This document shows positions 46,778 to 58,963 of a stretch of DNA of 64,000 nucleotides, piece by piece. The notes below the pieces were generated by a model, which was given only the letters and a program-made list of their open reading frames with translations, was not told where the DNA came from and did no database searches. Each line of letters begins with the position of its first letter. The stretch's first letter is position 1. The position numbers and the translations under genes were made by a program. The stretch is taken from contig NW_006763294.1 in NCBI RefSeq assembly GCF_000218685.1, forward strand, positions 3,059,543 to 3,123,542, read 5' to 3'. The stretch is from Serpula lacrymans var. lacrymans S7.9. Lineage: Eukaryota; Basidiomycota; Agaricomycetes; Boletales; Serpulaceae.

Positions 46778-49725
46778 CTAAATTTCAACTGTGGTGTCTT
46801 CCACGGTGTCTGCATTTCCTGAGTGCTCCGGCCGGTCTAATAACAAAACACTCTGCAGCTCAAAATTGGCCACCCAGTTCACCCACTTATGGGCTTTGGC
46901 AGGAGCAGGTTTGGCAAATCCGTCTTTCTTTCTGTAATGGGTTACCCAGGCTTCAATAACTACCACATCTTGATTCTTGAGATTTGCTACAGGATATGTA
47001 GCCATCTTCCTCTTTCCAGTGATTGTCTTGCATGCGTCAAACACTTCGGTGAAGGGGTGGACCTGTGATTGGTAATGCTGATCAGGCAAGAGCGGTCTCC
47101 CAGTAGTAGAAAGCAACAGCTTACAAGAGTATTTTTGCCTGGCACTCGTGTATTTTGCCAATGAGGAAAACAAATCGCGCTCCAGCTAGTTTCAGTAATA
47201 TCTGACACATATTACATATTAAGTGTTATCACAGTAATTTATGACGTGCACGTACCAAGCTATGGAGTAGATCTCAAGGACAGCATCTTCCTTGCTATGC
47301 TGGCCGCGTCCATAAAAAATGGAACTACCGTTATTGCTACATGCTCGGAGGGTCCGCCTGTTTTGTCAAAGAACCATAAGCCTGAAACTTGTCCTGTCAC
47401 CCATACCATGGCTGGATTAACACCTCCTGCGTGGCAGAGGATGCTGCTCTTATCTGCAAATTTTGCTTGTACACTCCAATCAAGCCCCTGCTCAGGCACC
47501 TTGTCTAATGTGTACATGTGAGCCTTGGCATTGCAGTACATAGCAAGTTTGGTTACTTGGCTGCACATTAGATGAGGTCAAAGTGTGTTTATTGAATAAT
47601 GCCTTCCATATGTACTTGCGTGTAGTAGTGTTGAGTTCATTTAACATCTCCTGGTCCAAGACAACATTGCTGGCATAATTCATTCCATATGAGCTGCTGC
47701 ACAACAGTGATGCACACTTACAAGTTATCGCTAGGTCCATATTCCTGAGTAGTGTTTGCGTACTCTAAAGGTTGTGATGAGCTAAAACAGTGCCAATGAG
47801 TGCATACCACAATATATAAATTTCACATACTCAAGTGTCAATTCACTATCCTCGTTGTTGTCAGCAATGATTGTTACAATTGACATACCAGCACCTACTT
47901 ACGCTTCACTTTTACTTTTACTTTTTCCATGTCACATGACCAGTCATGTGACCATTTACTTTACTTTACTTTATATTTTCGACTTTTCATAGTCACATGA
48001 CCAGTCATGCATGTGACACATTACCTGACCAATGTCTAGACTCATCATGTGACTGGTCACATGCTAGACATTGGACTTTAAACTTTATTTACAACTGTAC
48101 AGTACCTCATGTATTTCAGTATATATACAGGAGCAATACATGGGGAAGGACTCAGCAAGTCCTCCTGTTGTCTATCAGCAACTAACTTGTTGAAACCTAA
48201 GGGGTGATCCCTTCTCTCTTCCTCTTCTTCTGAGTGTTTTTTATTGTGCTCCAGTGCCCCAAGACTGTGTCTTGTTCATGTTGTCACAATGATATTATTG
48301 CTGGATCTTGGTTTCTTTGGAGGAGATGGAGTTGGAGACTTGTCCACCACTTTACACTTGTTTTTGGATGGTGCTATAGGCAGTGTTTGTTAGATTGTGC
48401 AGTGTCTTTTGAATGTGCAGTCTAGACCTGTGCGGGGCACAACAGCTTATATATTTTTGAAACAGGTAAAAGTATTAAATAAATTTCAAAAGAAATTGAG
48501 GTCACATATTTGCAATGGGGCATATATATTCAGGGGGTGGTTGCATGATTGATCGAGCTGGAACCACCTGTCTCATTGCCAACAATCAAGTCCTCAGACA
48601 CTTCCATTTGCTTGGATTCCTCAGCAGCTGATAAGAATGTTGGTCCGGACAGGACAATGCGCTGAACAGGCTTGTTCAGCGTTTCAGTGTCTTGTTCTTG
48701 CCGTACAGATTTACTCGGACAGAGCTATGTAGTTGTTAGCGGTGTTGATTTGCAGTCCAGGCTAAAGAGAATAGGTGCATACCTCATTCAACACCCTAAC
48801 CGGTATGAGCTGCAGAATGTGGGTCAGGACCAGGTGGCATTTAAAGTACTTATGACCGTTATGGGCTTTCTTGTACGCTATTTGAAAGTTGATGCTAACA
48901 TTTACAAAGTTGCCACAACTGATGGACAGAGGGTTGCAGGCCACTTCCAGGCCGGTTTTGGAGATTTTTCCAATCTGTACTTTATCCAGGACACGCCAGC
49001 ATTTTGCTACTGATGTAGAAGCAGTGGAGCGATCATCGGTACAATCCTTTATTTCTGGTTTATGCTCATTTTCATCAGTTACCTGTTGGATTTTTTATTA
49101 GCCAAGAAACGGGAGTGTAATGTGATACTTGCCCTTGTGAACACCCAGTGGCTGATGTACAGGTCCCCTTGATCCAGATCTCCTAGGTCGACACTTGCTT
49201 TTTAAGACATCAACTTTGTGTGGATGAGGCGTTGAATATTATTGATTGCCAACTGCGTTGATATCCAGGGTTGGTTGTTGCCTTTTGACGTCAAAGTAAT
49301 ATGGGGTGCACGGTGTTTGTGATGCATTCCGGATCACTAAGACCTCAATTAGCAATATCCATGTTGATTGGAATGCATTCACCTGTTCCAGTTTCCGAAG
49401 TGAGACACATTGAATCTGCCGAGAAAACCCTGTACATGGATGGTAACAGCATACAGAATATCCTCTTCTGAGTCTCTTAGTAACTTGTACAAGACCAGGT
49501 ATTGTTTATGGCGCACGATATCATCCCCACTGTAAGAGACATAGGCCCACTTGCAGACACTGTCATATTCAGCTGGCATGTGCTGCTAATCTTGCAGTTC
49601 TTCAGCCCAAGATATTTTGCACGCTTCCACAACCTTTGCAGGCCACTGGTTGCGTATTAAGTTGCGTTGCTCATCTGTGACAGGTGCATTAGCAGAGAAC
49701 TGCCTCAGAGGGATCATGGTGTGAG
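46778..49725 (-). pseudogene. Probable Helitron accessory gene (OB-fold/RPA-like?), LTR-split
   Basis: Minus-strand segments from the right: RQFSANAPVTDEQRNLIRNQ and WPAKVVEACKISWAEEL (about 49715-49590), MPAEYDSVCKWAYVSYSGDD (49579), VLDKVQIGKISKTGLEVACN and SCGNFVNVSINFQIAYKKAH (48985-48860), KPVQRIVLSGPTF (about 48680); and beyond the LTR at 47872-48288, VPEQGLDWSVQAKFADKSSI and VTGQVSGLWFFDKTGG (47490-47360) and LSTTGRPLLPDQHYQSQVHP (47110-47050). Such genes accompany Helitrons in basidiomycetes as I remember them, and Helitron-borne RPA-like single-strand-binding proteins are known. The OB-fold idea is inference. In-frame stops are frequent. It may be two genes, one each side of the LTR. 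Confidence 0.42.
47872..48288 (-). mobile_element. Solo LTR, group B (copy 3)
   Basis: TGTTACAATTGACATACC to TTCATGTTGTCACA, with exact ATGAT duplication at 47867-47871 and 48289-48293. It is the longest B copy because it keeps a second set of CACATG palindromes and the TGACCAATGTCTAGACTC block. Confidence 0.92.
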
Positions 49726-49819
49726 AGTCAAGTGAGTAGATGAACAATGAAGTGGCGAGAGAGCTTTAAATACAGACGGCAATGGGGGAATGAGCTTAGC
49801 TAAAACAAAACCTTAGAAA

Positions 49820-50643
49820 ATGAGGGTGGCCGATCTCTGCTGTATATCAGCACTGTGTACTTTTATTGCATTGACATCTTCCACACCATTATCAGAGAGA
49901 TGGCTCAAAAATTCTCTTGTGAAAATGTCTTGGAAATCCTTGCATGTTGTGCACTACCAGAAATCTGGAAATTTGCATCAGCTTCGTGCAACGGGTGTGC
50001 ACTTGCCCGCTACACCATATACCGTTGAGTTGAGGCTGTAATGGGATTATTTTACCCAGATCCTTGCAAACTCTTGCAGTTGATTGATCAGTTTCAAGCA
50101 GTTGTAGGTGGCATGATTCCCACCGTTGTCTTCAATATGGCAGCTGTCAGTATTGGCTGCAATATGGAGATGTATATACCCATGGAGCACTTTGCAGTGT
50201 TTTTGAGGATGGTGTTAATGGGTAGTGATTATGAGATTGTGTATTCGAGTGAGCTTGGTTTTGAAGAGATCCTTACAAGTGGTGTATGCTGTGTTGACAA
50301 GATGTGCAACCGGTCACAAACCCTGTCACTCATGTCAGCGACTACTCCCCTTTTGTCGGGACCAATTTTTTGCACCGCATTAACAGTCACAATGAACTAT
50401 ATTTCAAGCCATGGCTTTTTTTTTGGCATATCCCAACCTTCTGTGTATGCATCGTGGGTTAATCAATCCACTATCATTCCCTACTTTATTGTCGCCTTCA
50501 TCAGACATTGTGCTTGTCTTGGTGAGGACAGACCACCAAGGATACACCATTCATGTCCACCCACTGCTGTGGAATGCCCATATAGGTGCCTGTTGTCAGT
50601 ATCATTCATGTCCCCAGACGTCCAGAAACAGTCACAATTGTAG
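49820..50643 (+). CDS. Two adjacent plus-strand ORFs, unresolved
   Basis: ORFs 49820-50041 (73 codons) and 50041-50643 (200 codons) overlap by one base (TAATG), in different frames. The second is the longest open frame in this interval but has no recognisable domain, many hydrophobic residues and no obvious signal peptide. Minus-strand frames through the same DNA contain protein-like pieces (GYIHLHIAANTDSCHIEDNG) with stops, so this could instead be a decayed minus-strand Helitron-linked segment. I lean to non-functional. Confidence 0.25.
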
Positions 50644-50682
50644 CTGTTTCACCGTAGTATTTGGATCAAACAAAGGGCAAGA

Positions 50683-51019
50683 TGTGACAACGCCAACAAG
50701 ACACAGTCTTGGGGCACTGGAGCACAATGAAAACAACACTCAGAAGAAGAGGAAGAGGTGGGAGTGGTTACCCATTTGGTAGGAACAAGTTAGTTGTTGG
50801 TAGACAACAGGAGGACTCGCTGAGTCCTTCCCCATGTATTGCTCCTGTATATATGTATATATACTCAAATACATCACATGATTGGGAATGTGACTTTGAA
50901 AAGTTGAAAATGTAAAGTAAAGTAAATGGTCACATGACTGGTCATGTGACTTGGAAAAAGTAAAAGTAAAAGTACAAAAAGGTGAAGTGTAAGTAGGTGC
51001 TGGTATGTCAATTGTAACA
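50683..51019 (+). mobile_element. Solo LTR, group B (copy 4)
   Basis: TGTGACAACGCCAACAAG to CAATTGTAACA, with exact CAAGA duplication at 50678-50682 and 51020-51024. It shares the TGTGACAAC...CACAGTCTTGGGGCAC end with the copies at 2779 and 47872. Confidence 0.92.
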
Positions 51020-51735
51020 CAAGATAGGGATATCAAAATGAAGCTCACAGCAGGATATGATGATGAGCTTACCATGGAGTGGCAACTTGGAGGATACCGA
51101 CATGACAGTCAATGTATGTACGCTGAATCCTCGTTGGTCATAGAGTCCAGAGAGTTGCAGGGACTTAGCAGTGTGTGAAAGTAGGAATGGAAAGGGGTGA
51201 TCAGCACTTAGCTAGGTTAATGATAATGTCAGTAAAGTATGGGGTCAGAAATGCTGAGTCGTCGGTGTTTATGTGAGGTGTGTGTGTGGTGGCACATGTT
51301 TGTTGTTTGTAACATCATACGTGTAGACGCACAGGCATGTAATTGTGGTGCAAGTTGTTCAAACGTCCACACACGAGGCTTCAGGCAATAACAGGTATTG
51401 TTTCAATCTTACACCCGTAGTGGTGCAGAAAATACAATTTTGTCTTACACGTTGTTTCATAAATATGTCCAATAATCCACTGGCTATCTTTCTGTCATGC
51501 CATCCATGTCACCAGCCCGCTGTTTCCATTGTCCCTTTGCCAATGAATACTTGCCCTCCACTTCACTCGCTATTCTGTCACTTTGCCCGCATCCCATCGG
51601 TGTATTACTGCGTATAATGTTATGAAGTACCAGTTGGGCCAGTTTCTGGTCACGTTGATGTTACAATGTGACTGTTCTCTGTCAATTTGGAAGGTAAGTA
51701 AGTTGTGTTTAAAGTCGACATTGACACTCTTACCT
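51020..51735. other. Gene-less stretch left of the Helitron helicase
   Basis: No domain on either strand. The Helitron's 3' end (a short hairpin followed by CTRR) should lie in this direction but I did not locate it with confidence. Confidence 0.3.
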
Positions 51736-54700
51736 TTATGGAGGATGTAAGTCAGGATGAGACAACTCTAATTTTTCCTGGGTAAGCCTGTCAAGGTCTT
51801 TTATACGTGCAATTTCATCTTGGAACTCTCCTGTTAGCCTCCTGCAGACAACATTTGATTTGAACCAACAAGCAATCACAATGCCTGCCAACAACTTTGC
51901 ACGAGAGAGCATGACATAGGCACTTTGTAGTGTTCTGCATGCCACTAGATTGACGATCACCCCCATGAGAGAATGACCTTAGACGTTGTAGTCAGTGAAG
52001 GTGCAGGCAGGGATGAGCAAAAGTTGTATGTGACTGATTCACAGTTGGAAATCAAGGTTGTTGTTCTTGTATACGAAGTAAGATGGTGAGGGTAGGATAG
52101 GGATGGTTTCAGGGGGGAGTGAAGGAGCTTGAATATGTCTCTAGTTTTTTCTTCCAGTTACAATAATTGGTGAGTCTGTGAAATCTTGCGGATTGTTATG
52201 CTAAATGCCATTGTCCAGATTCAAGTGTAGTGTTCCGTAGTTGGAAACAGAGTAATTGTCCCTGTGCCTATTTGTTCAGGAGACATGGGCTGAGAGCAGC
52301 ACCATGCTTGACCATCACAAATGTGCATCAAGAGATTCACAAAAGAAGGGTCCGTAGCAGCCCTCCAATTTTTCTTCAAAATGACAACCTTTTTGACTTG
52401 TTGCCACAGAAACGCTCTGTGCAAAGCACTTTGGCCATGATGGATTTGTGCGGTTGCAGGTGAGATGTTGCGCACAAGGCTGTGACAGAAGAGCAACTTT
52501 TATTTTACAGGTCTTAGCTGCCCAAAGCCGCCAGTAAAGATGATGTTCACTCCACCAAAAGGTTTTTGTGCGTTAATGTGGTCCCAAGCCCAATATTGAC
52601 TGATTTGATGTGATATCTGGCTCAACAGCTTGGCAGATATCATTGACACCTTGTTAATAACTAGATATTTTTACGTTGTGCCAGATTCTTTCCAGTTCGT
52701 CACACTTGCTCTGCCAATTTGATTATGGGAGACCGGTAAGGGCGTGGATGGTGTGGCCATGGATAAGTACTACAGCATAACCAGTTGGTGCGCTGAGCAG
52801 GACTTTGCCTTTGTCATTGCAGTGTTTCATGAACTCTACCATACAGTTTATCACATGGCTCTTCCCAGCACCACCAACACCAGAGATGTAGAGGAAAAGT
52901 TGTTTATGTGATTGCAATAGGTGGTGTTCTGCAACAATTCACAGAGCGCGTTGTTGTTCGGCATTCAAATGGAGGCCCATGCCATTGATAACAGATTAAA
53001 GGTGGTGAGAGTTAAAGTTGTCATGCAATTGTTGCGAAGTAATATTGCTTTGAACAATTGTCAAGATAATAATTGATAGCTCAATACGACTTGGAATGAC
53101 AATGTTGCGTCGAGCTTGCAGAGTCGGTGGACGGACCATTGTTGATGTCCGGAGGAAATGTCCTAGATCTTTTTTGGCGCCATAAGACCTTCATGAGAGT
53201 GGTGTGCATGTCAATGATTGGTCGATCAGCATCAGTAATTGGTAAAGCATTGCCGTGAGGGGGAGATTGGAAGTTAGTGATGTTATCCATGATGCCAGAG
53301 TGTTCTGCTGCAAATACAACAGGATTATGTAGTGCATCATGCCCAGTGCTGTCCAGAAAGTCCTCACCTTCTGTGGAATTGTTGTCGTCAACCATGTTGT
53401 TCAAAGTTTCAGCAATTGTGCCAAGATCATTTGCTGGGACAGTGCCAGGTAAGATGTCGTGCAAAAGAGGCGATGTTTGCTGAGTGTGTCTATCAGTCTC
53501 ATACTTGTCACGAGCATCCCGACATTTGTTTTCTACATTCATATTGTTGATTCCCATTTGTAGAGCGGGGGGAAAGTTATGTGCAAGAAAAGTCTTGTGC
53601 CATGTGTCATTGGAGGGCTTTAGTGTGACCCATGGCTTGAACAAGATCAACATGACCCGTGACCACTCCTTGCATTCACAATCACCCCTGTCTGCTCTGG
53701 GCAAAGAATGACCCAAGAGGAGAGGAACACTTGCGACGTCACGTACTCTCAATAGGTGGGAGTGACTTTGGGGATGGGAAGGGTGAAAGTCTCCTCTAAT
53801 ATCCGCTCTACGGCTGCGCTTTGTGTGATTAACATTGTGGTTGATGGGCAAGAGTCCAGCAACTTGCTGAACTTCACTGTCCTTTGTGACTTTTGTAGTA
53901 GTTTCTGTGAACTCCCACAAAGACATGGAGCGAAAAGGTTCAATGTCTGGTCATAACATGTAGTCAAGAATATTATTCAACATGGTTGGTTGGCCATCAC
54001 GGAAAGTAATGTTCAATTGGTCTTTAGCTTTGAACACCTCAGACTCATTGTTTTCTACATCATCACGCTGATGGAATGGGTTAAGATCATTGTTATTCAT
54101 AACAATGTTTTCTGCAGGCTCCTCCAGAGCATCATCATTGTGCAGTAAACTGTTAGTGTCCATGTCAGTTGTAGGCAAAGTTCTGCAAATAAAGCTGTCG
54201 AACAATTGCCATTTAATGGACTTGAAAGAGTGATTGCAGTAATAGTCACCCCCTCCAACAAGGTAACTCATCACTTGTGGGTGCACAATCTCCTGTCTGG
54301 CTATCATTGTGTTGATGGTTTTAGTAAAGAGGCTCTTGTTGATAACAGGAGCAGACGCAAGACCACCATCAAATTTGACGTCATTTTGTCGGATAGCATA
54401 TAAAACAGCAGCCAAGCCAACATGGGTTGGTAACTAGGACTTCATAATGTAATTTGTCACATAATAAACTAATGCTATTAGTTGTTCATCCATGGATGCA
54501 GTCTTTTCAGCAGTATTGACTACGTCTCGGGATCGGGTTTTGTCAGTGCACGCGTAGAACCGTTCATGCGCATGCAACGATTTACGTCAACTTTTGATTG
54601 ACCTGGCTTCAGATGTTTCCAAGTGTTGGTATGTTCATGCCAGTTACAATCCACAGCAAGTTGGTGTACAGTATTTCTAAACACAGAAGCAAAGGCATTC

Positions 54701-55800
54701 TCAGACATAGCACTACATATTGGACCAAGAGTCATTCTAGGGTCTGGTTGAGAAGAGTCATGGGGTGGCTTTCAAACAGAAAAGTCTGGGGTATCTACTG
54801 TTACATGTGTATCACCCCGGTAAGTGACACATTATAGTGCTCTCTAACCAGTCAAACATTGATTGCTTAAATTCAGTGCAGTCAAACATTTTATCACACA
54901 GGACCTGCAGATTTGGATTGCCTTTGATCCACAACAACATGTGACAATGTAATGTTCCACGCCCTTGAGCCTCAACCATACCGTAATGTGCAGTATAGTG
55001 CCCGAAGAGACCCGGACCTCAATTGTAGCAAGCACATGTTGAGACGATTTGATCATGGTATCAAAGAATTCAGCAGCAGCACCTGGGTGATTGGCAACAA
55101 AAACACCCTGTTGAAAGGCTGACATTTGCTGCCATTGTGCATGGGACAATCCAGCAATTATCCCAAGGAGTGGGTTATATATATCAGCAGGATTCAAGGT
55201 GATAAACAAAGCAGGCATTCCAAGTTTTTTAATAAGAGCCCTAATCTCATTGCACCTGCATAACTTGTAACCAAAGCTGCCCTTCAGGTCCTTTGCTGCT
55301 AACTTTAAGCGGTTCAGTAATCTCATTGCATGCTTCTGTTGACGATTGGAGGGTTTGGCGGCAGGGTTTTGTTCCCACATAGTTATCATTTCTGTTAGGT
55401 CAGGGGCAAGTGTTTTCATTTCCTGCACAATAGTGTCTCGCTCACAAGAGCGGATAGAAGAAGAGGTGTTCTTGTTCACCTCACGTTTCTGCAAAATGTT
55501 TCAACAAATATAAGCAAACCTTGCGTCTTTCTGGAAAGGGGAGTTGTGCTGCTTGAGCAAGTTACGGACTTGTCTCTCAAATGAGATATGTTGATCTGGA
55601 CGTTGATTTGGTTTGTTGAAACCACCAATACCCCATGGATCCAAACGAGGAAAGAGGTAACTCATCAAGCCGAGCTCCAACTCGGCTTGTGTGACCTCTG
55701 TGACGTCCGAATAGCCCCCCCCCTGAACTGACGGTTAGTAACGACAGTGGTGGATGTAAGATAACTTTGCAATTTGTGGATTGTTGGATCAATTCCCATA
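51736..55800 (-). pseudogene. Helitron Rep-helicase (RepHel), broken
   Basis: The whole domain order of a fungal RepHel is visible on the minus strand. Helitron_like_N region: WGIGGFNKPNQRPDQHISFE, NSPFQKDARFAYICWNILQK (55640-55500), KDLKGSFGYKLCRCNEIRAL and LFITLNPADIYNPLL (about 55290-55170). Rep nuclease: EAQGRGTLHCHMLLW with the H-x-H metal motif (about 54970-54930), TLGPICSAMSENAFASVFRN (54735) and the two-tyrosine motif YYVTNYIMK (about 54475-54440). Then MSYLVGGGDYY (54270), PLLLGHSLPRADRG (53730-53690) and, in the helicase, Walker A GVGGAGKSHVI (52880), VVILKKNWRAA (52390) and SAYVMLSRAK (51910). Frameshifts near 55040 and 53900 and a TAG after YIMKS disable it. It would have mobilised the element by rolling-circle replication. 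Confidence 0.88.
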
Positions 55801-56100
55801 CTAATTCCAGTGAGTTGTTAAGTCATGCAAAAATGCTTCAAAGTGTACACGTTGAACGTTGAACTTCGTCTGGATAGAATTGTCAAAATGCATGGTGGAG
55901 TGTCACTTTGAAGCATTTTCTTTATAAACAAGGACGACAAATGCAAGATATTCTCGAGTCTCAAGACTAGAATGCCTCGGCGGAGCTCTGCACCCGTCAT
56001 CTTGCGCTGACACCCAGTGATCATCTACTTCAGCCCACTCATCGGCAACCCAATATCCAGATTTGATAACATCATTATGGAGGAACTTGCACCACTGCAT
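55801..56100 (-). other. Coding-like frame upstream of Helitron Rep
   Basis: The minus frame 56100-55903 reads MQWCKFLHNDVIKSGYWVAD and ETREYLAFVVLVYKENASK without a recognised domain. It may be a Helitron 5' segment, or the end of an unrelated host gene. Region 56101-56286 to the right is a short gap before the adenylation gene and presumably holds its promoter. Confidence 0.25.
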
Positions 56101-56286
56101 TGGCGGTTTCCCAGCATCATCGTGTCACGGTAAACTCGATAGGGCTTGGATGTGCGAAGACTTCTCTTCCTAGGTTTCGCATGGTGAATAGTTACCGGAA
56201 TCTTTCCTGTAGGATGACACCTTCAAGTTATAGAGAAATTTGACGCGTTAATATATAAAATATCCAGGTGGGCCTCCTTTCGGTTG

Positions 56287-58307
56287 ATGACCGCGTTCTC
56301 AACCATAACTTCAATGAAATTTCTTCACCAAGGCTGTCAGCAGTATAGCGCGTGCTGCGATCCCTCCGACCGTTTGGGTCTCGAAATAGGCCGTGCCGAT
56401 ATGCGCCATACATTAGCTGAGACACTGTCCATTTTCCAATCTGCTTTGAACCTTTCACCTGCTGATCGATCCCGCTTTGTCTTGCATGGCGTTGGAGCCC
56501 ACCAGTCACTTCCTTACGAGTACATACATCATGCCTTTTCTGTCCAGGCCAATAAATTCCCAGATGCCATCGCAGTGGAACACTTCAACGAAATTATGAC
56601 CTTTAAAACGTTGGACGAGACGTCGGACATTCTCTCAAGGCATCTTAGAAGTTGCGGAATACATCCTGGAAAGAGAGTCTGCCTTTTGGTTCAGCGTTCT
56701 GTTGCTATGATTATATCAATCCTAGCTATACTCAAATCGGAGGCTGCATACATTCCGGTAGATGGAGGTATAGTCACCGACCAAACGCTACGCTTCATAT
56801 CGGACGACTCGAATTCATGTTTAGTTCTCTGCCTATCCCATTTCCGTAACAAAGTACCATCTTATATGGAGAACATCGATTTAGACAGCTTTCTCCTTCG
56901 ACATTCACGGTCCAGTTTATGTCCCGATCCATCTTTCACGGACACATCAGCTGGTCATCACGAGGCATATGTAATATATACTTCGGGTGAGCCTGATAAG
57001 ACTCTATTTTTCTGCTAGTGTATTCTGAATGTGTATCCATAGGGACTACAGGAAGGCCGAAAGGTGTCAGCATAAGCCACAGAAACCTGACAAACTGTCT
57101 GTGCACCATTCATTCATTCTGACAACGAATTAATTGTTACATGAAGCACTCTGTTTACAACCAGGGAAACTCCAGATGAAGTCAGGTGCTCGGGTTTCGC
57201 AACTATTGAATATTGCCTTCGATATGTGTGCTTGGGAAGTTTTGGGATCTCTTGTTGACGGTTGCACTCTCTGCATACGAGGAAAAGCCCAAAGTGATTG
57301 GTCCCATGTGCTGCGAACTGTGGACATTGTGATTTCAACTCCCATGATCCTTCAATGTTACAACCCAAGTGACTATCCTAACGTATGCTGTGTAGCCACA
57401 GCAGGTGAACCGTGCCCCCAGGCCCTGGCCGACAGCTGGTCTCAAGTTATGTAATTCTATAACTCATATGGACCAACTGAGGTGCATTTTCTGCTGTTTA
57501 TATCCGTCAATGTCACTAAAGCTTCAACAGACAACTATCGTCAACACGATTCACTCACATGTGATTGGGAATCCTACGCCGAACAATCGAATATACATAT
57601 TAGACGATGATATGAAGTCAGTTCCATTTGGTCAAATAGGCATGACTTGGGCATCGGGCCTTGGTACATCATCAGGCTACGTTAATCGCCCCGAGCTTAG
57701 CAGTGGACGCTTTGTGGAGGATCGTTTTACCCTAAACAGGTTCGTAGTAGTACTCATTTATTTATTTGCTTTAACTCATTTCTTATCTCAAAATACCAGG
57801 AATTTAATGTTCAATACCGGGGATCTCTGCAGATGGAATGCAGAAGGTCTGTTAGAACATTTTGGGAGGATAGATGACCAAGTGAAAGTGAAGGTATGCT
57901 GATCGCCAAATGACATAGTCAACCACTTGAGCTGAGCCTAATTAAGGGATTCCGGGTAGAACTTGATGGAGTTGCTTCAGCAATGCTGTCATGCACAGAA
58001 GTGACTCGAGCTGTGGCTCTACTAGTAAACAGTGCCCTCTGGGGCATCATTTGCCCTAAACACGTAGACATTGAGACTGTGCGTAAAGCCATATCACGGT
58101 CAATGCCATACTATGCAGTGCCGTCCAGTTTTATTGCTCTGGATGCATTGCCCATGACTAGGTTAGTCGTTTGATATGATATTCCATCTTGCCACCATTG
58201 TCTCATTCACCCATCATAGTAACGGAAAAGTTGACAAGGTTTTACTTAGGGAAACCATACTTGAAATCCAGTCTCGTTCTAACGACAGCGGAAGGACCAG
58301 AGACTAA
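56287..58307 (+). CDS. Adenylation-domain (NRPS-like, AMP-binding) protein, seven exons, one internal stop
   Basis: Exons 56287-56986, 57043-57096, 57147-57481, 57531-57739, 57800-57893, 57947-58161 and 58220-58307 all have GT-AG borders and keep one frame, giving 564 codons. Core motifs of the adenylate-forming superfamily appear in order: LKSEAAYIPVDG (A2), YVIYTSG-TTGRPKGV (A3, across intron 1), FDMCAWE (A4), YNSYGPTE (A5), FNTGDL (A7), GRIDDQVKVK-GFRVE (A8) and NGKVDK (A10). Such enzymes activate an amino or aryl acid as the AMP ester. No carrier-protein or condensation domain follows, so it is a stand-alone domain or a clipped NRPS front. One in-frame TAA (57452-57454, codon 354) precedes FYNSYGPTE. 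ATG 56287 is the first in-frame ATG; the frame opens one codon earlier with TTG. The substrate is unknown. Confidence 0.82.
57452..57454 (+). other. In-frame TAA in the adenylation gene
   Basis: This is the only stop in a 564-codon spliced frame. It falls between WSQVM and FYNSYGPTE, inside the A5 block. No GT-AG intron avoids it. Relatives usually have a hydrophobic residue here (inferred), so a single TTA-to-TAA change would explain it. Confidence 0.75.
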
Positions 58308-58963
58308 TAAGGCTTTTATTGTGTTTCAAGCTTTACCATGTCTAATATATTTTGCACTCAACACTCCACTGGTCCTTTCTGACTGGTCCTTTCCATTTCG
58401 ATAATGATGCCATGTTTTTCGGCGGACCCTTTAGTTTGACTGTACTACAGTCTACGAGGTCCAGCCCGTGGCTCTGCCACTGGTGCGATGTTTCTGCTAT
58501 ATGATAAATAATAATAATAATTATATTAATTATAACAATACTGTCAAGTGATCAAAATGTTTAAGTCAGTGAACTTATGCTGTCTGTAATGTATGTTAAG
58601 TCTTTGAATCCTATGATGCATGTTTGACTTGCTGTTCCGTCGTTGAATGTTTTTATAAGCCTGCCCTAAACTTGTGCACAGTATACTGAATTCAAGCAGA
58701 TGATTCATTGAATCTTTACAAACATCAACATATATTGTAGCATAAAAAGTCTGTGGTATTACATTGATAAATTGATGAGAAATAAAAAAAGACTCCAGAA
58801 ATGGTAAAGGATGATGATATGATCTGATAACAAAACACTTTAGTAAAAAGGGTGAGAATTGGGGAAAAATCTACTTGCCAGTCACAGATAAAGCCAGTCA
58901 GAATTTTGGAATACACCAAATTGACGGTATGTCTGTTATTTGAACCATGTGGAAATAGCACTT
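58308..58963. other. Gene-less AT-rich stretch
   Basis: Contains an ATAATAATAATAATTATATT run (about 58505) and no domain. It probably holds the 3' UTR of the adenylation gene. Confidence 0.35.

Noticed and set aside
48672..49013. 113-codon plus-strand ORF
   Set aside because: The minus strand here reads as a continuous, more conserved-looking protein (GKISKTGLEVACN, CGNFVNVSINFQI).
56287..58307. Idea of a complete biosynthetic cluster around the adenylation gene
   Set aside because: No carrier-protein, condensation, reductase, oxidase or transporter gene lies nearby. Both neighbours are Helitron remains.
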